Positions 35,514 through 46,970 of a DNA stretch of 64,000 bases are shown one piece after another. The notes below the pieces were generated by a model. It did not search any database, was not told where the DNA came from, and saw only the letters and a list, made by a program, of their open reading frames with translations. The position numbers and the translations under genes were made by a program. This DNA is from Cognatundibacterium luofuense (GTDB taxonomy: Bacteria; Pseudomonadota; Gammaproteobacteria; Burkholderiales; Burkholderiaceae_D): contig NZ_JAGSPN010000001.1 in the NCBI RefSeq assembly GCF_018139685.1, positions 714,216 to 778,215 on the forward strand. The letters are read 5' to 3'. Within the stretch, counting starts at the first letter, position 1, and each line of letters begins with the position of its first letter.

Positions 35514-36707
35514 ATGCAATTCAATCGACTCAGCGACCTGGTCGCAGCTAATCAGCTTCAGGGTAAACGTGTTTTCATTCGTGCAGATCTGAATGTTCCT
35601 CAGGATGACGCCGGCAATATCACCGAAGATACCCGTATCCGTGCTTCTGTTCCTGCGATTCAGCAAGCACTGAAAGCTGGCGCTGCGGTGATGGTGACTT
35701 CACACCTCGGACGTCCGACTGAAGGTGAATTTAAAGCAGAGGATTCTCTGGCACCGGTTGCTGTACGTCTTGCTGAGTTACTGGGTGCACCGGTTGAGTT
35801 GCGCCAGAACTGGCTGGAGGGTGTTGATGTTGCGCCTGGTCAGGTTGTATTGCTGGAAAACTGCCGCGTCAACAAAGGTGAAAAAAAGAATGACGACGCG
35901 CTGGCGCAGAAAATGGCGGCGCTGTGTGACGTGTATGTGAACGACGCTTTCGGTACCGCGCATCGCGCAGAAGCGACAACCCACGGCATCGCAAAATTCG
36001 CAAAAATCGCTTGTGCGGGTCCGTTGCTGGCAGCGGAGCTGGATGCTCTCGGAAAAGCACTGGGACAACCGGCACGCCCTCTGGTTGCGATTGTTGCCGG
36101 TTCCAAAGTATCCACAAAACTGACGATCCTGAAATCCCTGGCAGACAAAGTCGATCATCTGATCGTTGGTGGCGGCATTGCAAATACATTTATGCTGGCA
36201 TCCGGCCTGAAAATCGGTAAATCCCTGGCTGAAGCGGATCTGGTCAGCGACGCAAAGGCGATTATCGATATGATGGCAAGCCGTGGTGCGGTCGTTCCGA
36301 TTCCTGAAGATGTTGTCTGTGCGAAAGAATTTTCCCCGACCGCGACGGCAACCGTGAAGGCAGTGGCAGACGTTGCAGAAGACGACATGATTCTTGATAT
36401 CGGTCCTGTGACCGCTGCAAAACTGGCGGAGCAACTGAAAAAAGCCGGCACGATCGTCTGGAACGGCCCGGTTGGTGTATTTGAATTCGATCAGTTCGCT
36501 AACGGCACAAAAACACTGGCAGCAGCAATTGCTGAGTCGCCTGCATTCTCGATCGCCGGTGGTGGTGATACGCTCGCTGCAATCGCAAAATATAAGATCG
36601 CTGAACAAGTCGGATACATTTCCACCGGTGGCGGCGCCTTCCTGGAGTTCCTGGAAGGCAAAACCTTGCCTGCAGTTGAAGTCCTTTTGCAACGCGCAGC
36701 GCAGTAA
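35514..36707 (+). CDS. pgk: Phosphoglycerate kinase
   Basis: 397 residues, full length. N-domain ([21 protein letters not shown]) and C-domain with nucleotide-binding motifs (GGIANTFML and GGGDTLAAI). It makes ATP from 1,3-bisphosphoglycerate in glycolysis. Next genes are pyk and fba, giving a glycolysis cluster. Confidence 0.98.
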   Translation: MQFNRLSDLVAANQLQGKRVFIRADLNVPQDDAGNITEDTRIRASVPAIQQALKAGAAVMVTSHLGRPTEGEFKAEDSLAPVAVRLAELLGAPVELRQNWLEGVDVAPGQVVLLENCRVNKGEKKNDDALAQKMAALCDVYVNDAFGTAHRAEATTHGIAKFAKIACAGPLLAAELDALGKALGQPARPLVAIVAGSKVSTKLTILKSLADKVDHLIVGGGIANTFMLASGLKIGKSLAEADLVSDAKAIIDMMASRGAVVPIPEDVVCAKEFSPTATATVKAVADVAEDDMILDIGPVTAAKLAEQLKKAGTIVWNGPVGVFEFDQFANGTKTLAAAIAESPAFSIAGGGDTLAAIAKYKIAEQVGYISTGGGAFLEFLEGKTLPAVEVLLQRAAQ

Positions 36708-36744
36708 TTTTCATCGTACTTAAACCATAACAACAGGAGACCCG

Positions 36745-38175
36745 ATGTCACGCGCCACAAAAATTGTTGCAACGATAGGTCCGGCATCCAGTGATCCGGA
36801 AATCGTTAAACGAATGATCATGGCAGGCGTTAGCGTAGTACGTCTGAATTTTTCCCATGGAAAAGCACAGGATCATATTGATCGTGCAACGATGGTTCGT
36901 CAGACAGCAACGGAATGTGGTCGTGAGATCGCCATCATGGCGGATCTGCAGGGTCCTAAAATCCGGATCGGAAAGTTTGAAAATTCGCGCATTCAGCTTG
37001 CTAACGGTGATAAGTTTGTACTCGATGCAGACTGTCAGCTTGGCAATCAGGAGCGCGTTGGTCTGGATTACAAAGCATTGCCGCGTGACGTAAAAGCCGG
37101 TGATGTCTTGTTACTCAATGATGGCCTGATTGTTATGGTGGTTGAAGAGGTCAAAGGTAACGAGATACATACTGTTGTAAAAATTGGCGGTGAATTGTCG
37201 AACAATAAAGGCATCAATCGCCAGGGTGGTGGCCTGTCGGCGCCTGCGCTGACAGCCAAAGACATGGAAGACATCAAAACAGCGATGTCGTTTCAGGCGG
37301 ATTATGTTGCCGTATCGTTCCCGAAAAATGCGACTGATATGGAAATGGCACGTCAACTGGCGAATATTGCCGGCGAGCCATATAACCATCGCCCGATGAT
37401 GATTGCAAAGATTGAGCGCGCCGAAGCAATTCCGGTGTTGCAGGATATCCTGAATGCGTCTGATGGCATTATGGTGGCACGCGGTGATCTGGCTGTTGAA
37501 GTTGGTGTTGCCGCTGTTCCGGCATTGCAAAAACGTATGATCAGCATGGCGCGTGCGTCCAACAAAGTCGCCATCACTGCAACGCAGATGATGGAGTCGA
37601 TGATCGTTAATGCTGTGCCTACGCGCGCGGAAGTTTCAGATGTTGCAAACGCTGTACTGGATGGAACGGACGCCGTGATGACCTCTGCCGAAACAGCGTC
37701 CGGCAAATATCCTGTCGAGACAGTAGAGGCCATGGCGGCAATCTGTCTGGAAGCTGAAAAATTTCAGGAGTCCCGGCTGGATGCGGATTTCATGAATCAG
37801 ACGTTTACCCGCATTGACCAGTCGATTGCTTATGGAGCACTGTTTACGGCGCATCATCTGCGCGTAAAAGCGATCGTCGCACTGACAGAGTCCGGCTCAA
37901 CAGCCCTGTGGATGAGTCGCCATGATATTAACGTTCCCTTATTCGCGCTGACCCCGAGCAATGCGACACGACGTAAAGCGGCACTGTACCGCAACGTGAC
38001 AACTTTCGATTTGCCGCAATCCACGGATCGTGATTTCGTTTTGCGTGAAGCAGAAAGTGTTTTGCTGGCGAAAGGCGTGGTAGTGCGTGGCGATATGATC
38101 GTGATGACCTGGGGCGAGCCGATGGGCCAAATTGGCGGCACTAATGCACTGAAGATCGTCAGAGTTGGTGAGTAA
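36745..38175 (+). CDS. pyk: Pyruvate kinase
   Basis: 476 residues. N-terminal motif RATKIVATIGPASS, active-site MIAKIERAEAI with the catalytic lysine, and MVARGDLAVEVG. It forms pyruvate and ATP from PEP. AGGAG precedes the ATG. It follows pgk by 37 bases and precedes fba. Confidence 0.98.
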   Translation: MSRATKIVATIGPASSDPEIVKRMIMAGVSVVRLNFSHGKAQDHIDRATMVRQTATECGREIAIMADLQGPKIRIGKFENSRIQLANGDKFVLDADCQLGNQERVGLDYKALPRDVKAGDVLLLNDGLIVMVVEEVKGNEIHTVVKIGGELSNNKGINRQGGGLSAPALTAKDMEDIKTAMSFQADYVAVSFPKNATDMEMARQLANIAGEPYNHRPMMIAKIERAEAIPVLQDILNASDGIMVARGDLAVEVGVAAVPALQKRMISMARASNKVAITATQMMESMIVNAVPTRAEVSDVANAVLDGTDAVMTSAETASGKYPVETVEAMAAICLEAEKFQESRLDADFMNQTFTRIDQSIAYGALFTAHHLRVKAIVALTESGSTALWMSRHDINVPLFALTPSNATRRKAALYRNVTTFDLPQSTDRDFVLREAESVLLAKGVVVRGDMIVMTWGEPMGQIGGTNALKIVRVGE

Positions 38176-38259
38176 GCCGTTACCCGTGAGTTTTCCGGGT
38201 GCTGAAGTTGCTGATTGCTGAAAAAGTTTTTATTTTTTATTTTATATTTGGAGTTATAT

Positions 38260-39324
38260 ATGCCACTCGTTTCCATGCGCCAGTTGCTGGACCATGCTGC
38301 TGAAAATGGTTATGGTTTGCCAGCGTTTAACGTCAACAACCTGGAACAGGTTACAGCCATTATGGAAGCAGCCGATGAAGTCGGCGCTCCAGTCATCATG
38401 CAGGCATCCGCTGGTGCACGTAAATATGCTGGCGAAGCATTCCTGCGTCACCTGATTGAGGCTGCGGTCGAGGCATATCCTCATATTCCTGTGGTGATGC
38501 ACCAGGATCACGGTCAGTCTCCTGCAGTTTGTATGGCTGCGATCAAATCCGGCTTCACATCTGTCATGATGGACGGCTCTCTGATGGAAGACGGTAAATC
38601 TGTCGCCAGCTATGAATACAACGTTGAAGTTTCCCGTAAAGTCGTTGAGTTTTCTCACGCAATCGGCGTGACAGTAGAAGCAGAGCTCGGCGTTCTTGGT
38701 TCGCTGGAAACGATGATGGGTGATAAAGAAGATGGTCACGGTGCAGAAGGTAAAATGACCCGTGAACAATTGCTGACGGACGTCAATCAGGCCGCTGACT
38801 TTGTGAAAGCAACTCAGTGTGATGCGCTGGCGATTGCTATCGGTACTTCCCACGGTGCTTACAAATTCTCCCGTAAGCCAACCGGCGATATTCTGGCGAT
38901 CGACCGCATTAAAGAAATCCATGCACGTATTCCGAATACGCATCTGGTCATGCACGGTTCCTCTTCCGTTCCACAAGAGCTGCTGGAAGAAATTCGCCAG
39001 TTCGGTGGTGACATGAAAGAAACCTATGGTGTACCGGTTGAAGAAATCGTGACTGGTATTAAGCACGGTGTGCGTAAAATCAATATTGATACCGATATTC
39101 GTCTGGCAATGACCGGTGCAATCCGCCGCTTCATGTTCGAAAATCCGGGCAAGTTTGATCCGCGTGAATACATGAAACCTGCACGTGCAGCAGCGAAAGA
39201 AGTTTGTAAAGCACGCTATCTGTCCTTTGGTTGCGAAGGTCAGGCTTACAAGATCAAACCGGTTTCGCTGGAAAAAGTCGCAGAACAGTACAAAAAAGGT
39301 TTGTTGTCACAGATCGTGAACTAA
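38260..39324 (+). CDS. fba: Fructose-bisphosphate aldolase, class II
   Basis: 354 residues of the zinc-dependent class II type. Zinc histidines sit in [11 protein letters not shown] and [11 protein letters not shown], with GTSHGAYKF also typical. Start 38260 chosen for TTGGAG; the longer frame from 38215 is AT-rich leader. It closes the glycolysis cluster. Confidence 0.97.
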   Translation: MPLVSMRQLLDHAAENGYGLPAFNVNNLEQVTAIMEAADEVGAPVIMQASAGARKYAGEAFLRHLIEAAVEAYPHIPVVMHQDHGQSPAVCMAAIKSGFTSVMMDGSLMEDGKSVASYEYNVEVSRKVVEFSHAIGVTVEAELGVLGSLETMMGDKEDGHGAEGKMTREQLLTDVNQAADFVKATQCDALAIAIGTSHGAYKFSRKPTGDILAIDRIKEIHARIPNTHLVMHGSSSVPQELLEEIRQFGGDMKETYGVPVEEIVTGIKHGVRKINIDTDIRLAMTGAIRRFMFENPGKFDPREYMKPARAAAKEVCKARYLSFGCEGQAYKIKPVSLEKVAEQYKKGLLSQIVN

Positions 39325-39332
39325 TCAGCAAA

Positions 39333-39367
39333 AACAGCACAGGGCGCGTCATGCGCCCTGTGTGCTT
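39333..39367 (+). terminator. Hairpin after fba
   Basis: The strong stem CACAGGGCGC / GCGCCCTGTG has a five-base loop but is followed by only a weak T stretch, so termination may be partial. Confidence 0.5.
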
Positions 39368-39404
39368 ATGATGCCGACATTTGCAGTAATAAATTGATAT
39401 TTTT

Positions 39405-40307
39405 ATGACTACCCTGATTCAATCCTCTTTGCATTCCCTGCCGTTGCTGGGCCGTGGAAAAGTTCGTGATAACTACGCGGTTGGCGATGATAAATTACTC
39501 ATCGTTACCAGTGACCGCCTGTCTGCGTTTGATGTCATCATGTCAGAGCCAATTCCTGATAAAGGTAAGGTGCTGAACCAGATGGCTAATTTCTGGTTCA
39601 CCAGACTGGCACACATTGTTCCGAATCACACAACTGGTATGGCACCGGAATCTGTTGTGTCAGCAGACGAAGCAGAGCAAGTCAAAGGACGTGGTGTAGT
39701 AGTGAAGCGCCTGAAACCGATTATGGTGGAAGCGGTTGTGCGCGGTTACATCATTGGTTCCGGCTGGAAGGACTATCAGGAAACTGGTGCTGTTTGCGGA
39801 ATTACCTTGCCACAAGGTTTGAAGCAGGCTGAAAAACTGCCGGAGCCAATCTTTACGCCTGCTGCCAAAGCAGATGTCGGCGAACACGATGAGAACATCA
39901 GTTTTGCGGATATGGAAAGCCGTATTGGTAAGGAACTCGCGGAAAAAATTCGTGAAATCTCGATCCGTTTGTACAAAGAAGCATCTGAATATGCTGCAAC
40001 ACGCGGCATCATCATCGCGGATACTAAGTTTGAATTCGGTCTGGATGATCAGGGTGTATTGCATCTGATGGACGAAGCGCTGACTGCGGATTCTTCCCGG
40101 TTCTGGCCAGCGGATTCTTACGCAGTGGGTATTTCTCCGCCATCGTTTGACAAGCAATTCGTTCGTGACTATCTGGAAACAATTACGGAGTGGAACAAAA
40201 CGGCACCTGCTCCTGCACTGCCGGATGAAGTCGTGCAAAAAACTGCAGCGAAATATCGCGAGGCACTGGAGCGCCTGACTGGTGAAACTCTGAAGGATGC
40301 ACAATGA
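39405..40307 (+). CDS. purC: Phosphoribosylaminoimidazole-succinocarboxamide synthase
   Basis: 300 residues of the SAICAR synthase family ([43 protein letters not shown]). It ligates aspartate to CAIR in de novo purine synthesis. It overlaps purE by four bases (ATGA). Confidence 0.98.
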   Translation: MTTLIQSSLHSLPLLGRGKVRDNYAVGDDKLLIVTSDRLSAFDVIMSEPIPDKGKVLNQMANFWFTRLAHIVPNHTTGMAPESVVSADEAEQVKGRGVVVKRLKPIMVEAVVRGYIIGSGWKDYQETGAVCGITLPQGLKQAEKLPEPIFTPAAKADVGEHDENISFADMESRIGKELAEKIREISIRLYKEASEYAATRGIIIADTKFEFGLDDQGVLHLMDEALTADSSRFWPADSYAVGISPPSFDKQFVRDYLETITEWNKTAPAPALPDEVVQKTAAKYREALERLTGETLKDAQ

Positions 40308-40798
40308 ATTCGAGCACACCGGTTGTAGGCGTAGTCATGGGCTCATCTTCGGATTGGGACGTGATGCAGAATGCGGTCAGCGTTCTGAAAGAGTTTGGTA
40401 TCCCGTTTGAGGCTCAAGTAGTTTCTGCGCACCGTATGCCGGATGAAATGTTTGATTACGCGGAAACAGCGCGCAGCCGTGGTATCCGTGCGATTATCGC
40501 CGGTGCGGGCGGTGCGGCGCATTTGCCTGGCATGATAGCTGCGAAAACGATTGTTCCGGTATTTGGTGTTCCTGTGCCTTCACGCTATCTGCGCGGAGAG
40601 GATTCATTGTTATCCATCGTGCAAATGCCAAAGGGTATTCCTGTCGCAACATTTGCAATTGGTGAGGCTGGAGCAGCAAATGCTGCGTTATCAGCAATTG
40701 CGATGCTGGCAACGACCGATGAAACTCTGGCAGAAAAGCTGGAAGCATTCCGTGTAAAGCAGACACAGGCTGCACGTGACATGACGTTACCTGTTTAA
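40304..40798 (+). CDS. purE: N5-carboxyaminoimidazole ribonucleotide mutase
   Basis: 164 residues, PurE class [19 protein letters not shown] and [12 protein letters not shown] carry the active-site residues. It converts N5-CAIR (from PurK) to CAIR. Followed by a hairpin, then purK. Confidence 0.98.
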   Translation: MNSSTPVVGVVMGSSSDWDVMQNAVSVLKEFGIPFEAQVVSAHRMPDEMFDYAETARSRGIRAIIAGAGGAAHLPGMIAAKTIVPVFGVPVPSRYLRGEDSLLSIVQMPKGIPVATFAIGEAGAANAALSAIAMLATTDETLAEKLEAFRVKQTQAARDMTLPV

Positions 40799-40821
40799 TT
40801 TTCAGAAGAGCAGGTAACACC

Positions 40822-40851
40822 GAAAGCCGGACTTGCTCCGGCTTTCTGGTT
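40822..40851 (+). terminator. Hairpin between purE and purK
   Basis: The perfect stem GAAAGCCGGA / TCCGGCTTTC with loop CTTGC is followed by TGGTTT. The T tail is short, so it may attenuate rather than fully stop transcription. Confidence 0.65.
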
Positions 40852-40912
40852 TCCGCTATCAGAAAAATAGACTATGGTGTAATTCCGCGAATTAGCGAAA
40901 GTTTGACAAATT

Positions 40913-42130
40913 ATGACGATAGAAAAACAGGTATTGCCACGCAAGCCGCTGTTGCCGAACCAGCCCGGAGCATGGCTGGGCATGATGGGTGGCGGTCAGC
41001 TCGGGCGTATGTTTACCCAGGCGGCAAATGCCATGGGTTATCAGGTTGCGGTGCTTGAACCTGAACAAGGGTGTCCTGCGGCACAAATTGCGCAGCATCA
41101 TGTCAGTGCGGCCTACACCAGTAAGGATGGATTGCGCGAGCTGGTCAAATATGCGCGGCATTTTACGACTGAATTTGAAAATGTACCGGCTGAAAGCCTG
41201 AAGTTATTGGGCTATGAAGGCCCCGTAGCACCTTCCGCAGCATGCGTTTCGGTTGCTCAGGATCGTCTGGCTGAGAAGCACTTTTTCACCCGTTGCGGCA
41301 CAAACACCGGTGTTTATCCGGCACCGCACTGGGGCATTTCCAATGCCAAGGATATTGCAGCGGTAAAAGATGAGTTACTGCCAGGTATTCTGAAAACTGT
41401 CCGGATGGGTTACGACGGTAAAGGGCAGATTCGTGTGAATACACGCGAAGAGTTATCTGCAGCGTTTGATACGTTAAAGCATCAGACCTGCGTACTCGAG
41501 AAAATGCTCCCGCTGGCTTACGAAGTTTCGGTGCTGGTTGCACGCGGAGTCGACGGTGAGTCTGTTGTGTATCCGATCGCGGAAAATATGCATCGCGATG
41601 GTATTTTGTTTGTCACGCTGGCACCAAGCCCGAATGTGACTGCTGATGTTGCGAAGAAAGCGCAGGAAGCAGCGCTGCATATCATCAGTGAGCTCGGTTA
41701 TGTCGGTGTTCTGTGTATCGAATTTTTCGTCCTGAAAGATGGTTCACTCGTCGTGAACGAGATGGCTCCACGTCCGCATAACAGTGGTCACTATACAATT
41801 GACGCTTGCGTCACCAGCCAGTTTGAACAGCAGGTTCGTGCTACGGCACAATTGCCGCTGGGCAGTACGGCACAGCATATGCCGGCAGTGATGCTGAATA
41901 TTCTTGGTGATATCTGGTTCCGTCTTTCGGATACCGAGCCTGTCGATCCTCCGTGGGATCAGATACTCGCTTTGCCGGGGGCAAAATTGCATCTGTACGG
42001 TAAGGCAGAGGCGCGCCACGGACGTAAAATGGGACATATTACGTTTGTTGCACCTGAGCTTGCACAGGCACAAAAACATCTGGTTGAAGCATGCAGAATT
42101 CTGGGTATTCAGGAGCCGGAGTGGGTATGA
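40913..42130 (+). CDS. purK: N5-carboxyaminoimidazole ribonucleotide synthase
   Basis: 405 residues; ATP-grasp enzyme with N-terminal MMGGGQLGRMF and ATP-grasp MGYDGKGQIRV and MAPRPHNSGHYT. It carboxylates AIR with bicarbonate and ATP, feeding PurE. Its stop overlaps the next gene as ATGA. Confidence 0.97.
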   Translation: MTIEKQVLPRKPLLPNQPGAWLGMMGGGQLGRMFTQAANAMGYQVAVLEPEQGCPAAQIAQHHVSAAYTSKDGLRELVKYARHFTTEFENVPAESLKLLGYEGPVAPSAACVSVAQDRLAEKHFFTRCGTNTGVYPAPHWGISNAKDIAAVKDELLPGILKTVRMGYDGKGQIRVNTREELSAAFDTLKHQTCVLEKMLPLAYEVSVLVARGVDGESVVYPIAENMHRDGILFVTLAPSPNVTADVAKKAQEAALHIISELGYVGVLCIEFFVLKDGSLVVNEMAPRPHNSGHYTIDACVTSQFEQQVRATAQLPLGSTAQHMPAVMLNILGDIWFRLSDTEPVDPPWDQILALPGAKLHLYGKAEARHGRKMGHITFVAPELAQAQKHLVEACRILGIQEPEWV

Positions 42131-43161
42131 GGGCAGCAGACTGTACACCATGTAATCTTGCAGAGGCTTCAGAAGCGCTGGAATCAGGTTTGCTGGTCGC
42201 ATTTCCGACGGAAACTGTGTACGGCCTCGGCGCTGATGCTGAAAATCCGGCAGCAGTTGCCCGTATCTACGAAGCAAAGGGGCGTCCTTCAGATCATCCG
42301 GTGATCGTGCATCTTGCTCCGGGTGCTGATCTGTCTTACTGGGCGAAAGATATTCCTGAAGCTGCGCATTTGCTTGTCAAAGCATTCTGGCCGGGTCCGC
42401 TGACATTAATACTGAAACGTGCAGACCACATTCCCGATGCCGTGTCCGGCGGACAGGATACGGTAGGCTTACGTTGCCCTTCGCATCCGGTTGCACAGGA
42501 GCTGCTGAAAAGCTTTAAAGCCGGACGCGGCGGCATTGCTGCACCATCAGCAAATAAATTCGGACGAGTCAGCCCGACAAAAGCAGAGCATGTGATTGAA
42601 GAGTTTGAGCAGGAACTCGGTCCGGGCGGGCTGATAGCCAGCGTACTGGATGGTGGACAGAGCGATGTGGGTATTGAATCTACTATCATCGACCTGAGCC
42701 GGTTGGCAACACACGGACCAGTGTTACTGCGTCCTGGCCATATTTCAGTAGATCAACTGAGTGCAGTGCTCGGTGTTGTTCCGGCAACGCCGGATGCCGC
42801 TGCGCCGCGTGCGTCAGGTACGCTGGAGTCGCATTATGCACCGCGTACTCCAGTTATTCTGGTCAATCCTGATGAGCTGGATCAGGTTGTAGCGGTATTG
42901 GAAAATAAGGGTAAAACGATCGCGCTGATGAGTTGCCAGTCGCATCCTGAATTGCAGGCAAAAGCCTGGACGCAATTGCCAACCGATCCGGCAGGCTATG
43001 CGTTCGGATTGTATGCGGGTTTGCGTGAGCTCGATCAGGTTGCGGCTGATTTGATTCTGGTTGAGCAATTACCGTCTGATCCGGCATGGCAGGGTGTGAA
43101 TGACCGCTTGCGTCGTGCTGCTTTTGATTCCAGGCATGTACTCGGAGAGTGGCTTTCGTGA
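42127..43161 (+). CDS. L-threonylcarbamoyladenylate synthase (Sua5 type)
   Basis: 344 residues. N-terminal YrdC domain (AFPTETVYGLGADAENPAAVARIYEAKGRP; SANKFGRVSPT) and a C-terminal Sua5 domain after residue 210 (APRASGTLESHYAPRTPVIL). It makes the donor for the t6A modification of tRNA. The ATG overlaps the purK stop; the longer frame from 42091 is inside purK. Confidence 0.95.
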   Translation: MRAADCTPCNLAEASEALESGLLVAFPTETVYGLGADAENPAAVARIYEAKGRPSDHPVIVHLAPGADLSYWAKDIPEAAHLLVKAFWPGPLTLILKRADHIPDAVSGGQDTVGLRCPSHPVAQELLKSFKAGRGGIAAPSANKFGRVSPTKAEHVIEEFEQELGPGGLIASVLDGGQSDVGIESTIIDLSRLATHGPVLLRPGHISVDQLSAVLGVVPATPDAAAPRASGTLESHYAPRTPVILVNPDELDQVVAVLENKGKTIALMSCQSHPELQAKAWTQLPTDPAGYAFGLYAGLRELDQVAADLILVEQLPSDPAWQGVNDRLRRAAFDSRHVLGEWLS

Positions 43162-43199
43162 TGGTGTGCTGACGAAAGCCATTCCGTCCATTTGCAGTA

Positions 43200-43460
43200 T
43201 TATTTATAGACGATCTTCATCAGTAGGATGAAGATCGTCAGAAATAGTGTGATTACATTGGCAATGATGACGGGCCAGGCCGAAAGCATGATGCCGTAAG
43301 TCAGCCACAGAATAACTCCGGTGATCAGAATCACATACATACTCAGAGAAACGCCTTCTGCCCGTTTGTTTTTCCAGGTCATCAGGGCTTGCGGTATAAA
43401 TGCGCTGGTGGTCAGTGTGGCGGCGATGTAGCCGACCAGATCGCTGTTCAGCCAGTTCAT
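43200..43460 (-). CDS. SemiSWEET-type PQ-loop transporter
   Basis: 86 residues with three membrane helices, the PQ motif in TTSAFIPQALMTWKNKRAEGVSLSMYV and a glycine-rich third part. SemiSWEETs act as dimers and move sugars across the inner membrane. It overlaps the flavin reductase gene by four bases. Confidence 0.88.
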   Translation of the reverse strand: MNWLNSDLVGYIAATLTTSAFIPQALMTWKNKRAEGVSLSMYVILITGVILWLTYGIMLSAWPVIIANVITLFLTIFILLMKIVYK

Positions 43461-43969
43461 TGCTGGCCTGCCTGAATAAACTGACCGGAGTGATATACCA
43501 TGGCGTTTTTCGGGTCTGCGAAACAGTGGGTAACTTCACCGACAAAAATAACGTGATCGCCCTCCGGGTACTGGCTGCGGTTTTGACACTCAAACCAGGC
43601 TGAAACACCGTCCAGCACCGGTAAGCCGTTTGGTGACAGACTGAAGCTGATGCCTTCAAACCGGTTTTCACGTTTGCTGGCAAATTGCTGGGCAATCCAT
43701 TCTTGTCCTGCCGACAGCACATTAATCGCATAGTGACTGCACGATGCAAACACCGGCATGCTGTTTGCACGGCTGCCGAGACTCCAGAGTACCAGCGGCG
43801 GGGCCAGTGAAACGGAGTTAAACGAACTTGCGGTCAGTCCGATGTAATGTTCATCAGCGATGCGTGCGGTAATCACCGTGACGCCGGTAGCAAACTGCGA
43901 CAAAGCTTTGCGGAAATAACTTTCGTCAAACGGACTGAGTTCGGTAAGTATGTGTTTGTTTTGCATCAT
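43457..43969 (-). CDS. Flavin reductase domain protein
   Basis: 170 residues. The flavin reductase-like fold is indicated by FRKALSQFATGVTVITARIADEHYIGLTASSFNSVSLAPPLVLWSL and later GDHVIFVGEV. It should reduce FMN or FAD with NAD(P)H, serving as a partner of a flavin-dependent monooxygenase or as a flavin-handling protein. Start is one of two adjacent ATG codons (43969, 43966) without a clear ribosome site. Confidence 0.88.
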   Translation of the reverse strand: MMQNKHILTELSPFDESYFRKALSQFATGVTVITARIADEHYIGLTASSFNSVSLAPPLVLWSLGSRANSMPVFASCSHYAINVLSAGQEWIAQQFASKRENRFEGISFSLSPNGLPVLDGVSAWFECQNRSQYPEGDHVIFVGEVTHCFADPKNAMVYHSGQFIQAGQQ

Positions 43970-44137
43970 GAAATAGCGTTTTTTTCGCCATTATCCCAGA
44001 AAATACCCGCGAATTTGATCCGTGGATTGGAAATCTGTTTGCCGTGCAGCTCTGTGTTAAACTTGCTGCCTTTCATCTGGCGGTTTTAAGTAATTGATTC
44101 TTCACATATTTTTTGTTTGACAGGGGCAGGGATGCAT

Positions 44138-44515
44138 ATGTTTCGCAAGTTATGCCAATTGGTCATATTTCTGTTGTTTGCACAAATGCAATCGCTGAGC
44201 TTTGCGCAGGTCGCCGCAGACAGGCAGTTTCCGCAAGGTACACAGCGCGGCAAGCTGGACATGTCTGCTTACCCGGACGTAAGGCTGAATGGCAAAGCCG
44301 TCTACCTCGCTCCGTCCTGCAGAATCTTTAATGCAGAGAATATGTTTGTCGTACCTGCTTCGCTGGATGAGAAAGAAATTATCGTCAATTACACGCTGAA
44401 TGTTATGGGTGATGTTGACCGTATCTGGATACTGACACGCTCGGAAATCGGCAAGCAATTGCCGGTGGAGCAAGTATTTCAGCCCGTGCCGTATAAGAAT
44501 ACCGAAATTAAATAA
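44138..44515 (+). CDS. Secreted protein of unknown function
   Basis: 125 residues with a Sec signal peptide (FRKLCQLVIFLLFAQMQSLSFAQ). The mature part contains NGKAVYLAPSCRIFNAENMFVVPASL and ends in NTEIK; I recognise no family name. ATG 44138 is chosen since AGGG lies six bases upstream; ATG 44132 is alternative. It stands 20 bases before miaB. Confidence 0.75.
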   Translation: MFRKLCQLVIFLLFAQMQSLSFAQVAADRQFPQGTQRGKLDMSAYPDVRLNGKAVYLAPSCRIFNAENMFVVPASLDEKEIIVNYTLNVMGDVDRIWILTRSEIGKQLPVEQVFQPVPYKNTEIK

Positions 44516-44535
44516 TTAAGTAGTCAGTCAGAGAA

Positions 44536-45876
44536 ATGCAAAAGAAAGTCTTTATTAAAACATTTGGTTGCCAGATGAATGAGTATGACTCAGACAAAAT
44601 GGCAGATGTTCTGAATATATCCGAAGGTCTGGTGAAAACCGACACGCCGGAAGATGCCGACGTGATCCTGCTGAATACCTGCAGTGTGCGCGAAAAAGCG
44701 TCGGAAAAAGTATTCTCTGATCTCGGACGTATCCGTGAGCTGAAGCGTAAAAATCCGGATTTGCTGATCGGGGTTGGTGGTTGTGTCGCTTCACAGGAAG
44801 GTGAAGCCATTATCAAACGTGCGCCGTATGTGGACGTGGTATTCGGCCCGCAAACCCTGCATCGCTTGCCAAAGCTGATGGACGCGCGTCGTACTACCGG
44901 CCGTCCGCAAGTGGATATCAGTTTCCCTGAAATTGAAAAGTTTGATCATTTGCCACCGGCAAAAGTAGAAGGTGCAACTGCCTACGTTTCGATTATGGAA
45001 GGCTGTAGCAAATACTGCAGTTATTGCGTAGTACCATACACTCGCGGTGAAGAAGTCTCACGTAAGTTTGAAGACGTACTCGCAGAAGTTGCAGGACTGG
45101 CCGAGCAGGGCGTCAAAGAGATTACCCTGCTGGGACAGAATGTAAATGCGTATCGCGGACAAATGGCGGATGGCGAAATCGCCGACTTTGCGTTGCTGAT
45201 TGAATACATCGCAGAGTTTCCGCAGATTGAGCGTATCCGTTTTGTAACCAGCCATCCGAAAGAATTTACCCAGCGTCTGATCGATTGCTACGCCAAAGTA
45301 CCTAAGCTGGTCAGCCATTTATATCTGCCGGCGCAGCATGGTTCAGACCGTATTCTGTCTGCGATGAAGCGTGGCTATACGGCGATTGAATACAAATCGG
45401 TAATCCGTAAGCTGCGTCAGATTCGTCCTGATGTTCTGGTCTCGTCAGATTTTATCGTGGGCTTCCCGGGCGAAACCGATGAAGATTTCCGTGCCCTGAT
45501 GAAACTGGTCGAAGATGTCGGTTTCGACAACAGCTACAGCTTTATTTTCAGTCCGCGCCCCGGCACACCTGCGGCAAATCTGACTGACGATACAGAGCCG
45601 GAAATCAAACTGCGCCGCTTACAAACCCTGCAGGCAGCGATCGATGAAAACACCCGCAAATACAGTCAGCAAATGCTGGGAACCGTACAGCGAATTCTGG
45701 TTGATGGTCCGTCGGCACGTAATCCTGCTGAATTGCAGGGACGTACGGAAAATAACCGCGTAGTCAATTTTGTCGGCCCTGAATCGCTGATCGGACAGTT
45801 CGCGCACACCAGAATTACCGAGGTTTATAACTACTCGCTGCGTGGCGAACTGATTGAGGAAACCTCCGCATCATGA
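44536..45876 (+). CDS. miaB: tRNA-2-methylthio-N6-dimethylallyladenosine synthase MiaB
   Basis: 446 residues. N-terminal MTTase domain with [11 protein letters not shown] and LNTCSVRE cysteines; radical-SAM CSKYCSYC (C-x3-C-x2-C); C-terminal TRAM domain (RILVDGPS...). It adds the methylthio group at A37 of tRNA, with two iron-sulphur clusters. It overlaps phoH by four bases. Confidence 0.98.
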   Translation: MQKKVFIKTFGCQMNEYDSDKMADVLNISEGLVKTDTPEDADVILLNTCSVREKASEKVFSDLGRIRELKRKNPDLLIGVGGCVASQEGEAIIKRAPYVDVVFGPQTLHRLPKLMDARRTTGRPQVDISFPEIEKFDHLPPAKVEGATAYVSIMEGCSKYCSYCVVPYTRGEEVSRKFEDVLAEVAGLAEQGVKEITLLGQNVNAYRGQMADGEIADFALLIEYIAEFPQIERIRFVTSHPKEFTQRLIDCYAKVPKLVSHLYLPAQHGSDRILSAMKRGYTAIEYKSVIRKLRQIRPDVLVSSDFIVGFPGETDEDFRALMKLVEDVGFDNSYSFIFSPRPGTPAANLTDDTEPEIKLRRLQTLQAAIDENTRKYSQQMLGTVQRILVDGPSARNPAELQGRTENNRVVNFVGPESLIGQFAHTRITEVYNYSLRGELIEETSAS

Positions 45877-46970
45877 TCAAAACGCCGGTTCCTGTGCTGC
45901 ACTTTGTCCCGCAACCGCTGGACAATAATCGCTTGGCAAACCTGTGCGGCCCGCTGGATGAAAATTTGCGTCAGATTTCAGCAGCGCTGGATGTGACTAT
46001 TTTTCGCCGCGGTGAAAAATTCATTATCAGCGGACATCAGTGCGCGCGTGCACTGGAGTTACTCGAACAGTTTTACGCAGTCGCGAAGAAACCGGTATCG
46101 GTCGATGAAGTACAGCTGGCACTGGTTGAGCAGCGTGCGCACCAGGGGGTATCAGCAGGTGCTGCTAATGAAATTCCGGGTGCTGCGCCCGTTGTTGCAG
46201 AGGTAGATGAAGTCGCTGCGGATGATTCTGATTCTGCTGAAAGCCCGCTGCTGAAAACACGGCGCAGTGATTTACGTGGCAGAACCCCGCATCAGATTAA
46301 GTACCTGCGCGCCATTATTGAGCATGATGTGACCTTCGGTCTGGGACCTGCTGGAACCGGTAAAACGTATCTGGCAGTTGCCTGTGCTGTAGATGCGCTG
46401 GAACGGGATCAGGTCAAGCGCATTATTCTGACGCGCCCGGCGGTGGAAGCTGGCGAGCGGCTGGGTTTCCTGCCCGGTGATTTATCGCAAAAAGTCGATC
46501 CGTATCTGCGCCCTTTATACGATGCGCTGTACGACTTACTTGGTTTCGATAAGACACAGAAACTGTTCGAGAAACAGGTAATCGAAATTGCGCCGCTCGC
46601 ATACATGCGTGGTCGCACACTGAATCATGCATTCATTATTCTGGATGAGGCGCAGAACACCACGCCGGAACAAATGAAAATGTTCCTGACACGGATTGGT
46701 TTCGGCAGTAAAGCAGTGGTAACAGGTGATGCAACGCAGGTCGATTTGCCGCGCGGACAACGCAGTGGTTTGACCGATGCGGTGCAGGTGCTGAAAGATG
46801 TGCGCGGTATTGCATTCTCCCGTTTCACCAGCGCTGACGTGGTGCGTCATCCCCTGGTTGGCCGTATCGTGGATGCTTACGAGCAAAGCGCCAGACTGAA
46901 TGAAAACACGGAACCGGCAAAAAGCCTGATCAGTAAACGATTTGAGCAATTACATCATGGCAGAAAATAA
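45873..46970 (+). CDS. ybeZ: PhoH-like ATPase (YbeZ)
   Basis: 365 residues. Walker [12 protein letters not shown] and Walker [13 protein letters not shown]. PhoH-like proteins associate with YbeY in ribosomal RNA processing. The N-terminal part resembles a KH-like or linker domain with an acidic stretch. The 3' end overlaps ybeY. Confidence 0.96.
   Translation: MIKTPVPVLHFVPQPLDNNRLANLCGPLDENLRQISAALDVTIFRRGEKFIISGHQCARALELLEQFYAVAKKPVSVDEVQLALVEQRAHQGVSAGAANEIPGAAPVVAEVDEVAADDSDSAESPLLKTRRSDLRGRTPHQIKYLRAIIEHDVTFGLGPAGTGKTYLAVACAVDALERDQVKRIILTRPAVEAGERLGFLPGDLSQKVDPYLRPLYDALYDLLGFDKTQKLFEKQVIEIAPLAYMRGRTLNHAFIILDEAQNTTPEQMKMFLTRIGFGSKAVVTGDATQVDLPRGQRSGLTDAVQVLKDVRGIAFSRFTSADVVRHPLVGRIVDAYEQSARLNENTEPAKSLISKRFEQLHHGRK

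Noticed and set aside
35778-36692. 304-codon minus-strand frame opposite pgk
   Set aside because: Antisense shadow of phosphoglycerate kinase with implausible Cys/Arg/His-rich content.
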